A DNA stretch of 48,434 nucleotides. Origin: Rhodobiaceae bacterium. Its GTDB lineage: Bacteria > Pseudomonadota > Alphaproteobacteria > RS24. How positions within the stretch are numbered: position 1 is the stretch's first letter; every line of letters starts with the position of its first letter. The stretch is taken from the NCBI GenBank assembly GCA_018660505.1, contig JABJKE010000041.1:1-48434 (forward strand). The letters are read 5' to 3'. The notes under the pieces are model-generated. The model worked only from the letters and a program-made list of their open reading frames with translations. It did no database searches and was not told the DNA's origin. The position numbers and the translations under genes are program-made. Positions 17,201-24,083 of the stretch are shown here, one piece after another.

Positions 17201-17571
17201 GAAATAGGATAGGGCGAGAACACATTGCGCCGTCCGTTCAGCAACACTAGGTTGCGGCCTGCGCCAAGTCCTCGCAAGTTGACGTTGGCTGTGCCTTCCA
17301 GTCCGTTAGACTGAAACTGATTGGTCTCGCCATCCACACCCGAGCTAACGCCCAGCGTTTTGATAAGCTCCACCACCGATGGACTACCAAGATTAAAAAG
17401 CTCTTCATTGTTAATCACATCGACGGGCACCGGCGCATCTTCCGCCGATTGTTTAATGTATGAGCCTGTTACGATAACCTCGTCGACGCTTTGTGCGTGG
17501 ACGGGGGATAGTGATACGCCCAGCGCCAAAGCACCGAGTAGGACTGATTTCCTAAATAATAGATCTCCCAT
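14230..17571 (-). CDS. TonB-dependent outer-membrane receptor
   Basis: An 1113-aa outer-membrane active transporter. Residues 1-26 are a signal peptide ending SPVHA; DEVIVTGS (about 30-37) is the usual start of the plug, which runs to about 190 and contains the NVNLRGLGAGRNLVLLNGRR and SDAISGVVNFITR motifs. The barrel ends in the expected C-terminal phenylalanine (GVRHKF). Several Cys pairs fall in putative surface loops. Length and plug type match receptors for large or hydrophobic substrates in marine alphaproteobacteria; the ligand is unknown. Start at 17571 is preceded by AAGGGAG. Most of the gene has lower GC and different codon choice than its neighbours (sampled 60-bp lines near 14761 and 15241 are about 45% GC). 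It is divergent from the BCCP-CT gene. Confidence 0.93.
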   Translation of the reverse strand: MGDLLFRKSVLLGALALGVSLSPVHAQSVDEVIVTGSYIKQSAEDAPVPVDVINNEELFNLGSPSVVELIKTLGVSSGVDGETNQFQSNGLEGTANVNLRGLGAGRNLVLLNGRRNVFSPYPISEQQQLFVDINMIPGVAIDRVELLKDGAAATYGSDAISGVVNFITRNDFEGYEVALSHKDIDGSDGDQDLGLIWGKNFGKTHVMASFGYNKRNKLQARSRDWAVQNYGYKCNNKGYTGIPNPGSYFPVELDDANDIIRTRRPRVDIPATTDVDESKRYVVYQLDANNNYVMDGGNPVPTTTTLAGHQLIKATKDDPETFEQLTGDELRAMGVNPDADAINLTVAQTTGDNPVDLENLYTIDPVRDERCEDFVGASAQTRGSTHCTYNYVYYDNLIEEEERYNFFATLTHDFSDDMRLSAELLWGNNEVPEWNTSPSYPPQVLVDTNINTGRIIPSYHPGLLAYANLYGDQSNVNKEVPGQPELQLSEIADENCTVTGRDDPSCAGLLFFGRPFGVSGPPNVGYREHETLKLSIGLEGTFENEIDYTTSFIFSESEGKRASPDTYIERWSAALKGFGGPDCAADETTPGANGCLYYNPFSNSIQNPDYKYTSLAVNPDYDAAIAFHDGEENGIVNTKELRDWMQYDLGSTVTSELTVAEAVFSGEADIGVGWAVGAQLRNESYKIDVFEGNDLHVNPCITDAENTRWGELNDVSALCDRGTPADTSDDYEGSGQFGFLAGATPFDDDQDIFALFGEVAIPFTENFDAQLSMRFEDYGGTVGDSFDPKVALRYQASDAMVIRGSASTTFRGPTLNQLGGRSTTLSFVGPTGSFKAIDTFGNADLEPETATTTNLGVIYDYEPNWAASDSLTFSADYWSFDFQNPIIKQSFTDIISQSFGADGYIGGPYGDQISCGFGADSSCEGKKTSSIERIKVNMINGPDIETDGFDIRFDYDRQLGMGDLSLGAQLTLVTSYDVGSSDLNDSFDALGKLNDTISYLRPVIEEKWQLNSGYSLEAHTFNAVLNLTGSYQDSVDATAGSPLRDVEEHTTLDLHYNLNLGSMNQDLAESAVWVSIYNATDEDPPFARLDLNYDPYTHNPFGRIIKVGVRHKF

Positions 17572-17790
17572 GATCCAATCTCCCTTATTATTTTTATTGG
17601 GTAAGTTAGTCTAACCAGCCGAATGGCCATCTAGCAAACTCATTAAATTAAATCGATTTTTATTATGTGCTTAAAGACAGGGCGGGCAGCTGGCGCCAAA
17701 TCAAGCCCTTCACAAGTCTTGCGGGCTGGTGCAGATTAATCGAATGAGCTAGCCGTAAGTTTTTCGAGATAAAGATAAAGCGAGATAAAA

Positions 17791-19677
17791 ATGGGTGCCA
17801 AGAAAACCAGTCATGTGAATGCGCCAATGCAGGCCGTCGTCTATGCGGTGAGTGTCGCCGTGGGCGATACGGTAAGCGCCGGGCAAGAGCTTGTCGTGCT
17901 GGAAGCGATGAAAATGCAGCACGGTTTGCCAAGCCCCGTGTCGGGCACCGTCAGCGCCGTAAAAGTGGCCTTGGGCGATGTGGTGGAAGAACGCGACGTG
18001 TTGATAAGCCTTGAGGCGCAAGACGCCGAGCCGAGCCGCAAAGCCGGCGCCGCTGCTAACCCAGAGACGCAAAACCCAGAGACGCAAACCTCAAATGCCC
18101 CGCGCGCCGATTTGGCCGAGCTGGAAGCCCGCCTTGCGCGCACGTTAGATGCCAATCGTTCCGAGAAAATAGAGCGGCGCCATAATCAGGGCTATCGCAC
18201 GGCGCGCGAGAACGTCGAAGACCTGTGCGATGCGGGCAGCTTTATGGAATATGGCCAAATGACCATCGCCGCCCAACGCCAACGCCGCGATTTGGACGAC
18301 CTCATCGACAATACGCCCGCCGATGGTTTGGTGGCGGGGTTTGGCGCCATCAATGGCGATAAATTCGACGAAGACACCGCCCGCGCCGCCGTGCTGGCCT
18401 ATGATTATACCGTCTTGGCGGGCACGCAGGGGCTGTTCAACCATAAAAAGACCGACCGCGTGTTGGAGATTGCGCAAGACTGGCAAGTGCCCATGGTGTT
18501 TTACACCGAAGGCGGCGGCGGGCGCCCCGGCGACACCGATGCCAGTAAAATTTCGGGCGGCGGACTAGACGTGATGACTTTTGCGACTTGGGCCAAAGCC
18601 AGCGGCGTGGCGCCGCGCATTGCCGTGAATAATGGTTATTGTTTTGCGGGCAATGCGGTTTTATTCGGCTGCGCCGATGTGACGATTGCCACGCAGTCGA
18701 GCTATATCGGCATGGGCGGGCCGGCGATGATTGAAGGCGGCGGCCTCGGCCAAGTGGCGCCCACCGATGTGGGGCCCATGGCGGTGCAAGCCGAAAACGG
18801 CGTGGTCGATTTATTGGCCGAAAACGAAATAGAAGCCACCGCCATGGCCAAACAATTGCTGGGCTATTTTCAAGGCCGCGTGGGCGAACATGCGTGCGAC
18901 GACCAGCGCAAATTACGCACGCTCATTCCCGAAGACCGCAAGCGCGCCTATGACATGCGCGCCGCCCTAGAGCTGATTGCCGATACTGGCAGTTTCCTAG
19001 AGCTGCGCCGTGCCTATGGCAAGGGCATGATTACTGGTTTTATGCGTATCGAGGGGCGCCCCTTTGGCTTGATTGCCAATAATCCGGCGCATTTGGGCGG
19101 CGCGATTGATGCGGAAGCGGCGGAAAAAGCGGCTCGCTTTGTGCAGCTTTGCGATGGTTTTGATTTACCGATTGTCGCGTTTTGCGACACGCCCGGTTTT
19201 ATGGTGGGGCCCGAGCACGAGAAGCTGGCGACGGTGCGCCGTGCGTCGTCTTTATTGGTGGCGGGGGCCAGTGTGTCGGTTCCGGTATTTTTAGTGGTGC
19301 TGCGCAAGGGCTATGGGCTGGGCGCGCAAGCCATGGGCATGGGCAGTTTGCATGTGCCGCAAATGAGCGTCGCTTGGCCGACAGGCGAATTTGGCCCGAT
19401 GGGGCTAGAGGGCGCGGTGCGGCTTGGCTATTCGAAAGAAATAGCGGCGGCGGGCGGCGAAGGCACGGCCGATGGCGATGCGCTATTCAGCAAATTATTG
19501 GGCGCGATGATTGAAAACGGCAAAGCGCTGAACGCGGCGATGTATCATGAAATTGACGCGGTCATCGACCCGAGAGACACGCGCGCCTATTTACTGCGGG
19601 CGCTTAAAACCATGCCCGTGGGCAAAAAAGGCAGCGGCGAGAGTAAAGGCAAGCGGCCATTTATTCCGACTTGGTAA
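17791..19677 (+). CDS. Biotinyl-carrier/carboxyltransferase fusion protein (acyl-CoA carboxylase without BC domain)
   Basis: A 628-aa protein. Residues 8-75 form a biotinyl (BCCP) domain with the EAMKMQH motif, Lys41 being the biotinylation site. A linker with a duplicated NPETQ follows, then two crotonase-like carboxyltransferase halves (about 115-370 and 380-620; GYCFAGNAVLFGCADVTIA, SSYIGMGGPAMIEGGG, FCDTPGFMVGPEHE). It should move CO2 from carboxybiotin to an acyl-CoA. There is no biotin carboxylase domain, so the carrier must be charged by another protein, perhaps the AtuF-like subunit at 28321. It resembles the C-terminal half of single-chain acyl-CoA carboxylases. I see no BC remnant in the 219-bp upstream gap. 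The ribosome site is weak (GCGAGA). The acyl substrate is unknown. Confidence 0.88.
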   Translation: MGAKKTSHVNAPMQAVVYAVSVAVGDTVSAGQELVVLEAMKMQHGLPSPVSGTVSAVKVALGDVVEERDVLISLEAQDAEPSRKAGAAANPETQNPETQTSNAPRADLAELEARLARTLDANRSEKIERRHNQGYRTARENVEDLCDAGSFMEYGQMTIAAQRQRRDLDDLIDNTPADGLVAGFGAINGDKFDEDTARAAVLAYDYTVLAGTQGLFNHKKTDRVLEIAQDWQVPMVFYTEGGGGRPGDTDASKISGGGLDVMTFATWAKASGVAPRIAVNNGYCFAGNAVLFGCADVTIATQSSYIGMGGPAMIEGGGLGQVAPTDVGPMAVQAENGVVDLLAENEIEATAMAKQLLGYFQGRVGEHACDDQRKLRTLIPEDRKRAYDMRAALELIADTGSFLELRRAYGKGMITGFMRIEGRPFGLIANNPAHLGGAIDAEAAEKAARFVQLCDGFDLPIVAFCDTPGFMVGPEHEKLATVRRASSLLVAGASVSVPVFLVVLRKGYGLGAQAMGMGSLHVPQMSVAWPTGEFGPMGLEGAVRLGYSKEIAAAGGEGTADGDALFSKLLGAMIENGKALNAAMYHEIDAVIDPRDTRAYLLRALKTMPVGKKGSGESKGKRPFIPTW

Positions 19678-19678
19678 A

Positions 19679-21556
19679 TCAACCAAGCTCATAATCCGCG
19701 AGTTTCACCTCGCGGGTCATATTCCAATAGTCGACCAATCGCCACGGCATCACCGAGTAAACGCGGCCCTTGGAGTTGCGATAATAGGTTGTCATGCCCG
19801 GGTGCATCCAAATCATATCGGCGTGGCCTTTATTATAGGCGTCCATATAGGCCTCTTGCGCTTGCGCGCTGGCCGCCATTTGGTCGATGCCCTCGTTTAA
19901 CATCGTGACAATCGTGTTGGCGATATAATGGGCGTGGCATTCGGCAATGAAAATGCCGCTGCCGCCATGGCCCAGCCCCGTGGTCGGGCCCGCCATCATG
20001 AATAAATTAGGAAAATCAGGCACCGATATGCCCAAATAGGCCTGCGGGTCGTCGCCATCCCAGACCTGCGATAAATTGCCCGAAGGCCCCTTAATATTAA
20101 GCCGAGACGCCATTTTCGTGACTTCAAAACCGGTGGCCATAACCACAATATCCGGCGTGCAGACACTGCCCGCATCGCCCGTCAGCTGCTGCGCGTCAAA
20201 CCTTGCGACCCCTTCATTATGCAAAGTTACATTGGGTTTCAGCAAAGTGTCATACCAGCCATTATCGAGCAGAATGCGCTTGCCATAGGGCGGATAACTC
20301 GGCATCGCTTTGGCGATAAGCTCGGGGCGGCTTTGCAGTTTTTCACGGATGTAATCAGCCATTTCTTCGCGGTGTCTCTCGTTGATGCGGTTCAACGAGC
20401 GCTCCGGATGCGGCCAATCGGGATCGATTTTCAGATGCGGCAGTAACCCGTCGCCATAACGCCAGAACATCGTGAACCGAAACCAAGCCGCATAAAATGG
20501 CACATGCTCGAGCAAATATTGCGCGCCCTCGCTCAAAGTCTCGTGATAGCGCGGAATCGGGCGCGCCCATTGCGGGCTGCGCTGGAAAATTGTCAGCTCG
20601 GCCACCTCATCGGCAATGCTGGGCGCGATTTGCATCGACGAGGCGCCCGTGCCGACAATGGCCACTTTCTTGCCGCGAATATCAAGGTCTTTGGGCCATT
20701 GCGAGCTATGAAACAGCGGGCCTTTGAAGTTTTTCAAACCGTCGATATCGGGCGTTTTCGAGACGCTGATTTGCCCCACGGCGCTGACCAAAATCGGCGC
20801 ATCGAGCTTTGCCTCGCCCTCGGCCCCCACATAAGACACCTGCCAGCTTTGGCTCTCGGCCTGCCAATCGACGCGCGACACCTCGACGCCAAAGCGGATG
20901 TGTTGGCGCACATTAAATTCATCGGCTTTATGGGACAGGTAATCTTGAATTTCGCTTTGCGGCGAGAAATAGCGGCTCCAGCGATGGCTTTTGCCGAAGC
21001 TAAAACTATAGGCGTGATTGGGCGTATCGACGCCCGCGCCGGGATACGTGTTTTCCCACCAAGTGCCGCCGACGCCTTGGTTTTTTTCCAGAATAATATA
21101 GGCCAAGCCCAAATCATTCAGCAATTTGCCAAGCGCAATGCCGGCACAGCCCGCGCCAATAATCACAATCGGCTTTGCGGGCGCGGTTTTGGGTCTGGCA
21201 ATCGTGCTGCCGAGGTTTTGAAAGCCCATTTGCTCGCGCATCATCGGCGCATATTCGGGCGGCACTTGCTCCGACAGGCTATGCGTCATCATCCGGTTGA
21301 GCGTTGCTTCATCGGGGTCGGGCAGAGCAGGGGCTTGGCCGCTGGACAGAACCGCCCAAGCGGCGGCGCGAATCTCGTCTTGCAGTTCGGGCGTAAGGCC
21401 TGCGTCTTCATCGGCGATGAGGCGCACATTGCGGCGCGGGCTATAGGGCGCTTGCAGCCATTTTTCGTCGCCCGTGTGATGGTATAAAACCATCAGTAGC
21501 ACGCGCAAATCGGCGTGAGGCAACGCGGCTTTCAGCTGGCTCTTATCTAGCCGCAC
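19679..21556 (-). CDS. Baeyer-Villiger monooxygenase, 4-hydroxyacetophenone-monooxygenase-like
   Basis: A ~625-aa FAD/NADPH enzyme that inserts oxygen next to a ketone to give an ester, or oxygenates related carbonyls. It has the ~130-residue N-terminal extension of HAPMO-type enzymes, then GAGCAG (134-139) for FAD, the BVMO fingerprint F-x-G-x3-H-x3-W-P (Phe277, His283, Trp287) and the NADPH motif GTGASS (302-307). I chose the GTG at 21556: AGGCG lies upstream, the protein then starts like the family, and the start overlaps the CoA-transferase stop by 10 bp. An ATG at 21607 would overlap that gene by 61 bp. It is the last gene of the leftward acyl-CoA dehydrogenase / CoA transferase / BVMO set. 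Substrate unknown; a terpenoid ketone is a guess. Confidence 0.9.
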   Translation of the reverse strand: MRLDKSQLKAALPHADLRVLLMVLYHHTGDEKWLQAPYSPRRNVRLIADEDAGLTPELQDEIRAAAWAVLSSGQAPALPDPDEATLNRMMTHSLSEQVPPEYAPMMREQMGFQNLGSTIARPKTAPAKPIVIIGAGCAGIALGKLLNDLGLAYIILEKNQGVGGTWWENTYPGAGVDTPNHAYSFSFGKSHRWSRYFSPQSEIQDYLSHKADEFNVRQHIRFGVEVSRVDWQAESQSWQVSYVGAEGEAKLDAPILVSAVGQISVSKTPDIDGLKNFKGPLFHSSQWPKDLDIRGKKVAIVGTGASSMQIAPSIADEVAELTIFQRSPQWARPIPRYHETLSEGAQYLLEHVPFYAAWFRFTMFWRYGDGLLPHLKIDPDWPHPERSLNRINERHREEMADYIREKLQSRPELIAKAMPSYPPYGKRILLDNGWYDTLLKPNVTLHNEGVARFDAQQLTGDAGSVCTPDIVVMATGFEVTKMASRLNIKGPSGNLSQVWDGDDPQAYLGISVPDFPNLFMMAGPTTGLGHGGSGIFIAECHAHYIANTIVTMLNEGIDQMAASAQAQEAYMDAYNKGHADMIWMHPGMTTYYRNSKGRVYSVMPWRLVDYWNMTREVKLADYELG

Positions 21557-22767
21557 AATAAAGCGCCTGTTTGCGTCATCTCTTGCACCACTGCGGCGTC
21601 GAAGCACAGCGTGGCCATCAGGGCTTGGCTGTGTTCGCCGTGGCGCGGGCTGGGCTCGGCCAAAGATGTGGCATTGCCGCCAAATAAGACGGGCGGGGTT
21701 GGCGCGGTGAGCTGGCCCATATTTTCGGTGACATAGGTTTCCAGCGCCCCAATGGCCAACACTTGTTCATTGGCCATAACCGAAGTGCGCGATTCGCATG
21801 GCGCGCTGGGAATATCGGCCGCCTGAAACGCGCGCAGAACATCGGCCAGGCTCATATTTTTCACCCCGTCTCTTACCAAAGTCATAATCTCTGGAAAATT
21901 GGCCATCCGCCCGGGCAGGCTGGCAAAGCGCGGATCGGAGATTAAATCTTCGCGGTCAAGCAGTTTTAAAATCGCCGCCCAATGGCCGTCGGTCAGGGCT
22001 GTGCAGGCAATCGAGCCGTCTTTCGTGTCGAGAATTTTATAACTCTCCGAAAGCGGCGGCATTTGCACGGCGTCTTCATCTTGCAGCGTGTGGCTCATCA
22101 TGCCATCGGGCCACATAAAGGCGAGGCACGTGTGCAGCATAGAAATATCAATGTGCTGGCCTTCGCCCGTGGTGGCCCGCGCCACCAAAGCGGCGGTGGC
22201 AGCTTGCGCCACCGTATAGGCGGTGACTTTGTCGCAAATCAGCATTTTGACGAAATCATATTCGGGATTATTGGGGTCCGCGAAATCGCCGCCCTGCAAA
22301 CCCGTGAGACCCGAGATGCCTTGTATCACATGGTCATAGGCGGGACGCGTCGCCATGGGGCCCACCGTCCCAAATCCAGTGACGGCGACATTGATGAGGC
22401 GCGGGTTGATGGCGCGCATCGCCTCGGAGCCCAGTCCTAAATTATCCATCACGCCGGGGCGATAATTATTCAGCATAATATCGCCATCTTTGACCAGACG
22501 TTTGACGGCTTCGGCGCCGTTTTCATGTTTTAAATCAATGGCCAGCGATTGCTTGCCGCGATTGCAATTATGAAACAGGGCCGATTGGCCATTTTTCTGG
22601 CTGCCGACATAGCGCATCGGGTCGCCCATTTGGGCGGGTTCGACTTTAATGACTTGCGCCCCTTGCGAGCGCAGCATCATGGCGGCATAGGCGCAGGTTA
22701 TCATGGTCGACATTTCAATCACTTTAAGCCCGGCGAGGGGTTTCTCGGCTGTCGGTTTGGTTTGCAT
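21547..22767 (-). CDS. CaiB/BaiF family (class III) CoA transferase
   Basis: A 406-aa enzyme that moves CoA between carboxylic acids. Family signatures are clear: the N-terminal PLAGLKVIEMSTMI, the NRGKQSLAIDLK segment near 69-80, NYRPGVMDNLGLG at 101-113 and catalytic Asp179 (ICDKVTAYTVAQAA), equivalent to Asp169 of formyl-CoA transferase. Between the acyl-CoA dehydrogenase (38 bp upstream) and the BVMO (overlapping), it likely activates the acid that the dehydrogenase then oxidises, a job done by an acyl-CoA synthetase in the Pseudomonas Atu system. Racemase activity of the same fold is an alternative. Confidence 0.92.
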   Translation of the reverse strand: MQTKPTAEKPLAGLKVIEMSTMITCAYAAMMLRSQGAQVIKVEPAQMGDPMRYVGSQKNGQSALFHNCNRGKQSLAIDLKHENGAEAVKRLVKDGDIMLNNYRPGVMDNLGLGSEAMRAINPRLINVAVTGFGTVGPMATRPAYDHVIQGISGLTGLQGGDFADPNNPEYDFVKMLICDKVTAYTVAQAATAALVARATTGEGQHIDISMLHTCLAFMWPDGMMSHTLQDEDAVQMPPLSESYKILDTKDGSIACTALTDGHWAAILKLLDREDLISDPRFASLPGRMANFPEIMTLVRDGVKNMSLADVLRAFQAADIPSAPCESRTSVMANEQVLAIGALETYVTENMGQLTAPTPPVLFGGNATSLAEPSPRHGEHSQALMATLCFDAAVVQEMTQTGALLCG

Positions 22768-22805
22768 CTCTGTCTCCCTTTGTACGCTTTACAGTTTTGT
22801 AGGCT

Positions 22806-23963
22806 TTACAGGCCCATTTGCTTCATGGCGAGGTCGCGCATAATTTCTTCCGAACCACCGCCGATGGCTTGCACTTTCACTTCCCGATAAATCCGCTCCA
22901 CCGCATTGCCGCGCAAATAACCCGCACCGCCAAAAATTTGCATGGCCGCGCTGGCAATCCACTCGAGATTTGTCGAGCAATAGAATTTCAATTTCGAAAT
23001 CTCCGCGACCGGACGTTTATCCGTATTCATAATCTCGGCCACTTGGTTGAGATAGGCATCCATCGCATCGATACGCGCCGACATATCGGCCAGCTTATGA
23101 CGAATGACTTGATGCGAAATCAACGTCTCGCCAAATGTCTCGCGGGTCTGGGCATAGGCCACGCATTCGTCGAACAGGCGCATCGACATGCCGCACATTT
23201 GCGCCGCCATCATAAAGCGCTCGTAATTGAAATTATCCATAATGGCGAAAAAGCCTTTGTTTTCTTCGCCCATAATATGGCTGGCCGGAATGCGGCACTC
23301 GTCGAAATAAAGCGTCGCTGTGTCGGAGGCCCACCAGCCCATTTTGCGCTCGATGGGGGTGCGGCTAAAGCCCGGCGTATCGGCCTCGACGAAGAACAGT
23401 GAAATGCCGTGCATGCCACTGTTTTTAGGGTCGTCGCCACCTGTGCGCGCGCCAATCACGAAATAACTGGCTTGCATACCGCCGGTGATGAACATTTTCT
23501 GGCCGTTTAAAACCCATTCGTCGCCATCGCGGCGCGCCGTGGTTTTCATGCGGGCGACATCGGAGCCGCCGCCGGGTTCGGTAATGCCCAAAGCGCCGCC
23601 TTTGCGGCCCGATAATAGCTCTGGCAGCACGCGGTTTTTAATTTCATCCGTGGCCAGTTCGGTCAGCGGTTTCAGCATGATGGAGCGCGAGCCGACACTG
23701 GCCATCACGCCGCCTGCCGACGAGCGACCCATTTCAACGGCGGAGGCTTTGCGCATATGCGCATCATCAAACCCCAAGCCGCCATATTGTTCTGGAATGT
23801 TGAACCCAAAGACGCCGAGCTGGCAAATTTTCTCATTCACTTCCTGCGGGTAGTCTCCCGCCTCATCCCAATCGTCGACATGGGGCCAAATTTCGGCTTC
23901 TAAAAACTTCGCCACGCTGTCGTGAAATGCCTTGCGCTCGTCGTTCAAGAATGGATTTATCAC
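22806..23963 (-). CDS. Acyl-CoA dehydrogenase, AtuD (citronellyl-CoA dehydrogenase)-like
   Basis: A 385-aa FAD enzyme forming an alpha,beta-double bond in an acyl-CoA. Flavin/substrate motifs GITEPGGGSDVA (126-137) and FITGGMQASYF (158-168) are intact. The C-terminal motif reads AIGGGSEEIM (366-375), so the MCAD-type base is a glycine. The base is most likely Glu248 in NYERFM, the helix-G position used by long-chain and isovaleryl-type dehydrogenases and expected for branched substrates. GTG start at 23963 with GGGAGGAAG upstream. It is first in the leftward set and divergent from the AtuA operon, so oxidation of citronellyl-CoA-like compounds to the carboxylase substrate is plausible. Confidence 0.88.
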   Translation of the reverse strand: MINPFLNDERKAFHDSVAKFLEAEIWPHVDDWDEAGDYPQEVNEKICQLGVFGFNIPEQYGGLGFDDAHMRKASAVEMGRSSAGGVMASVGSRSIMLKPLTELATDEIKNRVLPELLSGRKGGALGITEPGGGSDVARMKTTARRDGDEWVLNGQKMFITGGMQASYFVIGARTGGDDPKNSGMHGISLFFVEADTPGFSRTPIERKMGWWASDTATLYFDECRIPASHIMGEENKGFFAIMDNFNYERFMMAAQMCGMSMRLFDECVAYAQTRETFGETLISHQVIRHKLADMSARIDAMDAYLNQVAEIMNTDKRPVAEISKLKFYCSTNLEWIASAAMQIFGGAGYLRGNAVERIYREVKVQAIGGGSEEIMRDLAMKQMGL

Positions 23964-24083
23964 CGGTCTCTTCCTCCCAAAAATTTTTCATATCCTGCCG
24001 TGTTACGCTTTACAAAGCAAGCGCACGCGCTAACATCACCGCCGGAAGGTGAGCCAAATTGGTCTCAGGGGGATTCGGGAAAT
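23964..24083. promoter_or_regulatory. Divergent intergenic region with candidate operator between dehydrogenase and AtuA operons
   Basis: This 120-bp gap must hold both promoters. It contains the near-palindrome TGTTACGC (24001-24008) and GCGCTAACA (24027-24035), and inside it GCTTT-AC-AAAGC. An 11-base half-element TACGCTTTACA (24004-24014) recurs at 22783-22793, between the dehydrogenase and the CoA transferase, with a shorter GGCTTTACA at 22802-22810. In Pseudomonas the TetR protein AtuR controls an atu promoter through inverted repeats. No regulator gene is present in this window, so the link is inference. Confidence 0.4.

Noticed and set aside
20504-21487. 327-codon plus-strand open frame opposite the HAPMO-like monooxygenase
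   Set aside because: GC-rich antisense shadow: composition full of Arg/His/Ala without motifs, while the minus strand has every BVMO motif.
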